From Taudactylus pleione (lineage: Eukaryota; Chordata; Amphibia; Anura; Myobatrachidae): a stretch of DNA of 64,000 bases. The stretch lies in the NCBI GenBank assembly GCA_031769625.1, contig JAUIMM010000178.1, positions 30,088,001 to 30,152,000 of the forward strand, read 5' to 3'. The translations under genes were made by a program, and so were the position numbers. How positions within the stretch are numbered: position 1 is the stretch's first letter; every line of letters begins with the position of its first letter. Below are positions 57,640 through 64,000 of this stretch, piece by piece. The notes under the pieces are model-generated. The model made no database searches. It was not told the DNA's origin and worked only from the letters and a program-made list of their open reading frames with translations.

Positions 57640-58200
57640 GGATAGGCAGTTAGCAAATCATTTTTTATTGTTATAGTGCAGGAACATCATTTAATATAAT
57701 AATAATATTGTTGTACTTGTGTCTTAAATTTTTTTTTATTTGGTGCTGTAACTTCAGGCTGTAATACCATGTATCAGTCAGTAGTGGTCAGTAGGTCTAG
57801 CGCCACTGTGCAGTATGTCGCAGTCAGTGGGCACTGTCTATTTTTATTAAAAAAATATATTTTTTGTGTGATAAAATTCAGGCCATGATACTGTCTGTGT
57901 GAGATATAATAGTCAGTACCTGTCAGAATATCAAAGGCCATTACGCAGTCGGTGAGCACATTCTTTGTTTTATAAAAAATTATTATTTCGTGTGTGATAA
58001 AATTCAGGCAGTGATACTGTCTGTGCGAGATATAACAGTCAGTAATGGTCAGTAGATCAAGGGCTACCACACAGTGTGTCGCAGTTAGTGGGTACTTTCT
58101 TTTTTTATAAAAACAAAAATATTTGTGAGTGAAAGAAAATTAAGGCCGTGATACTGTCTGTGTGAGTTACCATGCAGTGTGTCACAGTTGGTGGGCACGG
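57640..58200. repeat. Satellite-like tandem array, units of 124-136 bp
   Basis: GATACTGTCTGTGYGAG recurs at 57889, 58013 and 58149. Each unit also holds AGTCAGT, GTGGGCACT/GTGAGCACA, a run of T and A, and GTGATAAAATTCAGGC. A fourth, partial unit begins near 57740. A 98-codon minus frame over it is itself an internally repeated peptide and not a gene. Confidence 0.8.
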
Positions 58201-58911
58201 GGATTTAAACAAATAAAAAAAATTCAAGTGTCCATATGGAACATGACAATCAATCAAAAGAACAGCAACCAAGCACTAGCGCTGCAGCTGCTGTTACCAC
58301 CAGTCATCATGATGCTCAAGGGTATAGAAGCTTTTAGTCAGGACATCTAAAATCCCCAAAATTATATTTTACAGTGGTAAAGAAAAAAACACCTCTCCTG
58401 TATTTAGGAGTCAGTTCCCCCACAACCCTCTGAAAACTTGCCTTTGTAGAGCCAGTTTGTGTATGCAGAGATCACTGACAGCAATGTCAGCTGCCCATCG
58501 GTAACTTCAGCCACAAGTGGCAGTCCCTGTCGCTAAAGTGATTGGTTTGTGAAACTGTGCATGAATGTTTAATATATACAACAGAAGGGTGGGTGGGAGG
58601 GCCCAAGAACAATTCCATCTTGCACCTCTTTACTTTGCATTATGTGCTTTAATTTTAATTTTATAGTTCATTAAACTGCTATCCTGTCTGCCACAGCTGT
58701 GTGGCAAATGTTTCATAGATGTCCTATATTTTTTAAACTGCCGTGTGTTTATTTCAACTAAAATCACAAATAGGTATACTTGCAAAATACTCTTATGCCT
58801 TTGTCAACCTTGATTTGTAGATACAAACCTGGTGAGTTTGTGTTTTGTGTAGATGACAAACATTATTGTTATAGTTTATTAAACTGCCATCCTGTCTGCC
58901 ACTGCAGTGCC
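58201..58911. other. Unassigned; partial hAT-like phrases
   Basis: ATTAAACTGCTATCCTGTCT near 58671 and ATTAAACTGCCATCCTGTCT near 58871 form a 200-base direct pair and match 53200. No gene was recognised. Confidence 0.45.
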
Positions 58912-59999
58912 ATTCTCTTTCCTAGATGTGCCATGTTAGTAATTGAACTGCCACAACTGCTGAAATCATCTACTGTACATTTGGTTGATGAATGCCAAAA
59001 ATGTCCACACATTTTTTGGCCACATACAGCATCTCCTGCATGCCCTTTTCCCTCTTTTTAAAAGCATTTGGAACCACCAAAAGCTCAACTGGTGCAAGGA
59101 CTGATGTGAATGAGTAAAAAATATTTTGTAATTGCCTCCCATCCTCCCTCCTTCTTAAATTTGCTTCATAATCCAAACCTTAAATTAAATTAACTATGAA
59201 TCAACCCTTTCCCTTTCCTGTCTCCACTACATACATACATAATCTACCTCCCTCAGGCCACTGATCTACTTCTTCATTAATTTAAAAGTTACTGCCACTC
59301 TTGTTTCCTAGATGTGCCATGTTGGAAGTTGAACTGCCACAACCCTAAAATCTTCTACATGTGGTTGATGAATGCCAAAAATGTCCAGAAAATGTTATGG
59401 TCACAGACAGCATCTCCTGCATGCCTCTTTCATATTTTTAAACAAATTTGGAACCACCAAAGAGCTCAACTGGGGCAAGAGCTAAAGTGAATGAGTAAAA
59501 TATTTTTTGTAAATGCCTCCGCTCCTCCCTCCTAAATTTTCTTCAGAATCAAAAACTTAAATTCAATTTACTATGAATCAAGACTTCCTTTTCCTGCCTT
59601 CAACTACATATATACTCCAACTCCCTCAGGTCTCTTGATTAATAAAAAATAGTTTCCTGATATGCCATGTTGGAAGTTGAACTGCCACAGCCACTGAAAT
59701 CTTCGACATGTGGTTGCTGAATGCCAAATATGTCCAGAAATGTTAAAAAAATATTCTGAACCACCAAGTTGATTTTGTGTGCAAAACATGGGACATGTTT
59801 TTCACCCATGCTCTCCTTTCCTCCCTCATAAATTTGCTTTGGAATCAAGAAATTAAATTTACTTCAAATCAACCCTTCCTTTCCCTGCCTTCATTTACAC
59901 ACATACTCCATCTCTCTCAGGCCTCTTGATTAATGAAAACATTTGTTTCCTGATGTGCCATGTTGAAAGTTGAACTGGAACATGTTTGTGCTGCACACT
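58912..59999 (-). repeat. Tandem array of hAT-derived units (389, 349, 294 bp)
   Basis: The phrase TCCTAGATGTGCCATGTT (or TCCTGATRTGCCATGTT) starts units near 58912, 59301, 59650 and 59944. Units share GAACTGCCACA, GTGGTTGATGAATGCCAAA, CTCTTGATTAAT and a pyrimidine-rich CCTCCCTC part. The fourth is truncated after about 45 bases. They shorten progressively from left to right. Confidence 0.8.
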
Positions 60000-60190
60000 G
60001 CTGACACGCTTATCTTAGTCAGCCAGCTATCTTGGTGCAACCTTTCGGCCTAAACTGGATGAAATCAATATTGTGAGCTATGAGTTGACTGGAAATGAGT
60101 CTAAATTAATGTTATTGAGGTTAATAATACTATAGGAACAAAAAAAGCCCAACTTATGTGATTTTAGCAGTTTTCATCAAAAAACAAAAT
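59640..60190 (-). pseudogene. hAT transposase copy C, fragment
   Basis: HVPCFAHKINLVVQ at 59755-59797 is the C--H-NLV block of hAT transposases and matches copies A and B. The rest of the piece reads NIFLTFLDIFGIQQPHVEDF, which aligns with the frames of the neighbouring tandem units (CVDIFGIHQPNVQ near 58980). The right side, 60000-60190, matches 53270-53460. Only a short part of a transposase is left. Confidence 0.65.
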
Positions 60191-60305
60191 AAAACAAATT
60201 GGCACTGTGCTCTTTGTAAAATATAACCTATCATGGCTGAAATAGAAAATTCCAAGACACAGTTAAAATAAAGCTAGAAACAGTTTTAATCCATCAATCT
60301 AAATG

Positions 60306-60307
<2 letters not shown>

Positions 60308-60343
<36 letters not shown>
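60308..60343. repeat. (TA)n microsatellite
   Basis: A pure TA run of 36 bases. Confidence 0.95.
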
Positions 60344-60345
<2 letters not shown>

Positions 60346-61290
60346 AATGCATATAAGAATAATAGCACATCTATTGAACTGACTTTGTGGTATATTTTTT
60401 AACCAGGGTTTATAGTACCCACTGGAAAAATTAAGAAAATTATTGGTGTCCACTACTTTTCTGTAATTAATGGAAATAAGTTTGTCTCCCTCAACAGAGA
60501 TAATAAGATCCAAGTAATTCACTCATGAATAATCAAAACAATGTGTAAATTTCAGATTCGAAGTATGATAATTCTTAACATACACCCTTGGGTGAACGAA
60601 CACAGCAAAATACAAAACATACAATATTACCTATGACAGAACATGTTAAAATATGTGTGCTTAGTCCTATATATTTGTCAAATATACACTTAATAGTGTC
60701 CCTTTGTGTACCTATTAAATTTATAATGCTCCTAAATTCAATGACAGTTTGAGATGTTCTCAAATTATTGGTTGCTTAATACAGAGTATCAGCAATTAGT
60801 TTAACCCGCGTGTGCACGTCTCAATTGAGAAGATCCAGTTATAATCATGTGTGCTTACAGATCTAATATATCAACCAAATGAATCCCCTTACTAGGGTGT
60901 TATATTCTTATGTAACACATTATAGACCATTTCTCTGTTTGTAATTGTGTTTCCACAACACTATGATGATTCCAGAACAGCAACACTGTATCAATATCAA
61001 GAGTCTGGTTTAATAGTGGATAACAAACAGATCATTACAGAGTATCCAGCCTGCCAGTAATTCCTCTAATTTACAGGTGCCTGTTCCCATTCATCACTAA
61101 TTAATAGCTTGGTTCATACACACTGGGTAATAGTATAATATAAAGTGGTACTGCTGATTCTGGCAGCATATCTCTCTTATTCAGCTGAGTTATCACATAA
61201 GGCAGTGCTGCTTACAGTGGCTGCATATCTTTCTCAGCTGGCTCACTCAATATACACAGCAGCACTTTGAGTCTGGCCACGTGTCTCCTC
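60344..61290. other. Nothing recognised
   Basis: AT-rich; no frame above 62 codons. The right part may belong to the PLE piece that follows. Confidence 0.45.
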
Positions 61291-61299
61291 TCAGCTAGC

Positions 61300-61560
61300 C
61301 TGGATTATCTCCTGCTCTGAGAGTAAAAGCTGCACTATTTGCACTGGCTCTGGAGCGCCGTGCAAAAGCTACAGCTAGAATTACTATCAATTCAGTGGAG
61401 CTTCAATTTGTATCATAACATTGAAATTATAGGTACAACAGGTATTATTAACATTTTGGACTGGCACAGAGACCGCCTGACACATGTTTCGATTGTGCTT
61501 CCTCAAAAGACTGACTCAGTCCATATAGGGATTCTTTCCTTCTCTCCTTTTTTGAAACAC
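61300..61560 (-). mobile_element. Penelope-type pLTR piece with hammerhead-like motif
   Basis: The only PLE sign is a hammerhead-like motif at 61477-61512 in the minus strand. Sequence to the left is GC-richer and has no coding content. The boundaries are not defined by repeats. Confidence 0.4.
61477..61512 (-). ncRNA. Hammerhead-like motif with GAAACATGTGTC
   Basis: The minus strand reads TTTTGAGGAAGC, short loop, ATCGAAACATGTGTCAGG. The GAAAC box, a small stem III (ACATGTGT) and the GTC cleavage triplet are intact; the first box is TTGAGGA and stem II is short. Confidence 0.4.
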
Positions 61561-61791
61561 CTGTAAAAAGTGCTTATTCTCAAACGTGAAGTAAATGTGT
61601 TTCAAAATAAACGTGATTTACTCTAATAAGAACTTCCTCAGATCCCTAAATATATCCATATCATTAGTAAGGAAGTTAGTACTGCTTCCACTCCCAAATC
61701 ATGTGGTATATGTGTACTGTATATTGTGCTTGAACATCCAATAATATAAAGGGAGTTGATATTTAAGTAGTACAAGTTTGAAAGCCCTTCA

Positions 61792-61836
61792 CTCTTTGAT
61801 AAAGCTCCCATAATAGGAGCAAAATGCAAAAGGGGT
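61792..61836 (+). ncRNA. Degenerate hammerhead-like motif
   Basis: CTTTGATAAAGCTCCC, loop, TAGGAGCAAAATGCAAAAGG. Stem II (AGCTCC with GGAGC) is perfect; box one is TTGATAA and box two CAAAA for GAAA. Confidence 0.4.
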
Positions 61837-62083
61837 ACAGGACTCTGCTTAAATTTTTGGTGCTATTTTGTGGACACTTCTAAAGGACTCTGGTTGAATT
61901 ACTATGGAAACACTGGAAACCTAACTGCAAATCTTGCAGACTATGGCTGTGCTGACTGCACCCTGATAAAGCCCTTTGCTGATACAAGGATGGATACTAA
62001 AGTAGGATATTGCCTTATGTTCCATAGAGCCATCTAACAGTGTGTGCTGCTGTGCAGTGTGTTCACAACAGAGACCCTGATTC

Positions 62084-62680
62084 AGAGCCGGATGCTCTGA
62101 CAGAGCGCTCGCTCTAAATCAGGGCCGTCCTTCTTAATTTTTAGAGGGGCCTTCTGGCCGCTTGTATAGCTGTGGGTGACCACCTACAGCTATAGCGAGG
62201 GGCCAGGAAGATGGTCGCGATGGTCAAGACTATCGCGACCATCGTGCTTGCGACGAGATCCTTGTGGTAGGGTCTCATTGCCGCAAGCCCTGGAGTGCTT
62301 TTGGCTCTATCAGAGCCGAGAGCACTCCCACTGACATCACTTGTGATGTCAGTGGGGCCGGCCCCAGATGGTTGGCATTCCCATGGGAACGCCTCCATCT
62401 GGGCAGCCATGCCCCTGACACGCCCACCAAAGGGGGCGTGCTGTCACTCACCATCGACAGCACGCCCCCTTTGGTACGAGACCCGGAGCGACGGCTTGCC
62501 CATCGCTATCCGGGTCTTGCACATGCGCATGACGGAGCCGGCTTCGTCGTGCGCATGCGCACTGGGCCAACATCGACCTGCTTGCGAGCAATCAGAGTGC
62601 ACCATACTGAATAGCGACTGAGCCATATATGAGCCAGAACTGTTCCTTTTCATTTATACATTGCTGTGGCTCCATTAATC
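62084..62680. mobile_element. GC-rich serial-hairpin element
   Basis: A short CCCTGATTCAGAGC/CTAAATCAGGG pair (62084-62128) is followed by consecutive hairpins: 62166-62192; 62210-62221 with 62232-62243 (12 bp perfect); 62291-62326 (14 of 16); 62329-62340 with 62343-62354 (12 bp perfect, 2-base loop); 62363-62402; 62428-62445 with 62456-62473 (18 bp perfect); and 62514-62560 (about 19 of 21). CpG is frequent. Overlapping frames of 108-116 codons on both strands are a result of the GC content. The first pair resembles the ends of the MITE at 63133. Confidence 0.7.
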
Positions 62681-63000
62681 ATAGTCTGCGGAATTACTAT
62701 TACTTGTCCCAGGAGCGCTTTTTACTTTTATATTGAATTGAGGAAATAATCTGTTTGTGGAAACATCTCACACTACTAAAGCTGAATAAAAGTCTGGCAT
62801 AGAAATTACTTTTTCACTAAATAATTTTCTCCCTTTTTTAATAGCAGTAACTCAATGTGATAGTATTAATGTGCTGTTATTCTTATATGCATTTTATATA
62901 AATATGATACATTTAGATTGATGGATTAAAACTTTTCCTATCTTTATTTTAACTGTGTCTTGGAATTTTCTGTTTCTGCCACAATAGGTTATATTTTATA

Positions 63001-63130
63001 AAAAGCGCAGTACCACTTTGTTTTATTTTGTTTGTTGGCCCCTTTAATAGTAAGTCTATACAGACTGCACAGATTACTGTGGCTATAGTAATTGGATTTG
63101 TATTTATATTAGTGCCTAAATTAAGGAACA
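63001..63130. other. Unassigned sequence
   Basis: No feature recognised. Confidence 0.4.
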
Positions 63131-63132
63131 TA

Positions 63133-63674
63133 GGGCCTGATTCAGAGCCGGACGCTATTTGCGCTAGCTTGTTCAGAAAAAGGGGCCGGATATTTTAATT
63201 GAGCGCTCACTCTTTGCGGTCTGTTGACGCCTCTATCTCTGAGCGAGCGAACGAAACATGCGCTCGCTATTTTGTAAAGACGCCCCCTGGCCGCTCGCAT
63301 CCTACGTCATCTCCGCTATTTATTAGATTAATCGAGTACATCGAAAGGCGTCTGAACTGCTCGCAGTGCTTGTGACATGGCCGATGACGCTGCTTTGTTA
63401 ATTATGCACACCCTTAAAACACCTGTTTTGACCGTTTGGCACGCCTGCGTTCGGATCACCACTCCCCGCTTTCAAGCACCTTCCCCTGTTACCACCCACA
63501 AATGCCTCATCCTGTCACTCAAATTAGCAGGCACTCGGTATTTTGCGAGCGCTCGATTTCCGACTGCACTGACTGGGTGGCCCATGCGCATTATGACCCA
63601 TACGCAAGCGCAGTTGTGCGAACATCTCTTGGAGCGAACGAGCGGCCGCTTATGAGCGGCTCTGAATCAGGCCC
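63133..63674. mobile_element. 542-bp MITE (ATTCAGAGCC family, copy 3)
   Basis: The ends GGGCCTGATTCAGAGCCG and, inverted, GAGCGGCTCTGAATCAGGCCC frame CpG-rich sequence with repeated GAGCGAGCGAACG and GCGCTCGC phrases. It shares CACTCCCCG, ACCACCCACAAA and GCATAATTAA-type blocks (inverted) with 20665-21264. Flanks are ATA and ATT, an imperfect 3-bp duplication. Confidence 0.8.
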
Positions 63675-64000
63675 ATTGTTCCTAAAATAGTGTTAGTTTT
63701 TATCAAAATACAGATCCCAAAGTAAAAAAAAAAACCATGAAGGTGGTCTTGCAAAACCAATACATGATTTAATCCAGATCCAAAACCTAAACACGGGGGT
63801 CGGCGCATATCTAGTTATTATTTATCTGTTTTCCCAACATTACCAAAAGTACAGCTGTTTCTATCACTAGAAATTAGATAGGCCTGGCCCATACAGGGAT
63901 CCATGACTGACAAGTAGCTGACACAACAACAGGTGAACACTCTAGAATATAGGGAAAGGAGGGACTGATCATTTGCAATTCAGAAACTGCCCCACAATAT
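63675..64000. mobile_element. hAT-type end and flanking sequence
   Basis: 63735-63825 contains GATCCAAAACCTAAACACGG and GGTCGGCGCATATCTAG, the inverted form of the end near 53576. The remaining sequence to 64000 shows nothing that I recognise. Confidence 0.5.

Larger units (their letters stand above)
61640..63000 (+). mobile_element. Penelope-like pLTR, copy 2 of the 25276-27090 family
   Basis: In plus order: hammerhead-like motif (61792-61836), GGTACAGGACT, GTGGACACTTC-AAAGGA, then after an inserted hairpin array (62084-62680) TACTTGTCCCAGGAGCGC, ATATTGAATTGAGGA, and AACTGTGTCTTGGAATT near 62950. This order equals that of 25276-27090 in which a different MITE is inserted, so each copy shows the other's empty site. 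Confidence 0.6.

Noticed and set aside
57640..60000. CRISPR-like repeated arrays
   Set aside because: Units are 124-389 bp and diverged without short identical repeats and unique spacers, and the context is a eukaryotic genome.
62141..62653. Overlapping 89-116 codon frames on both strands
   Set aside because: High GC and hairpin symmetry make stop codons rare on both strands; no domain.

Overview
This window looks like vertebrate nuclear DNA, most likely from an amphibian with a large, repeat-laden genome. It has no operon-like gene packing, long AT-rich stretches, many TA and CA microsatellites, and a dense nested mix of mariner, hAT, L1, Ty3/gypsy, Penelope-like and Harbinger-type non-autonomous elements, plus a tRNA-derived SINE. 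The assignment to frogs is inference from this repeat mix and not from a marker gene.

Layout. 1-4230: hAT terminus, a serial-hairpin MITE and a broken L1 ORF2. 4530-6060: a palindrome between TA tracts, then a complete-length but dead mariner (TIRs and TA duplication visible). 6300-10920: two Penelope-like elements (PLEs) with inverted terminal arms; the first keeps RT and GIY-YIG endonuclease remnants. 11890-12300: a tRNA-derived SINE. 12400-19530: a decayed hAT transposase on the minus strand, holding two MITEs and a PLE piece flanked by a 200-bp direct repeat. 20500-22440: nested MITEs and dispersed repeats. 23300-23550: the only host-gene-like exon, similar to exon 1 of TMEM179, minus strand. 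24080-31400: tandem repeats, a further PLE with inverted arms, MITEs, a TA-rich block and a minisatellite. 34140-34970: MITE. 40430-43070: remnant of a minus-strand Ty3/gypsy chromovirus with its 3' LTR. 43075-47180: PLE pieces next to a 600-bp MITE. 51130-52140: two MITEs. 53070-60190: two more hAT remnants and satellite-like arrays. 61300-63675: PLE pieces, an array of consecutive hairpins and a last MITE.

No intact protein-coding gene is supported. Two themes stand out. First, at least seven PLE pieces carry degenerate hammerhead-ribozyme-like motifs, always in the terminal repeats, and in two elements in both inverted arms. Second, several short elements are built as strings of consecutive perfect hairpins. 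Insertions nest inside one another repeatedly, so relative ages can be read. No stretch suggests a bacterial or viral system.
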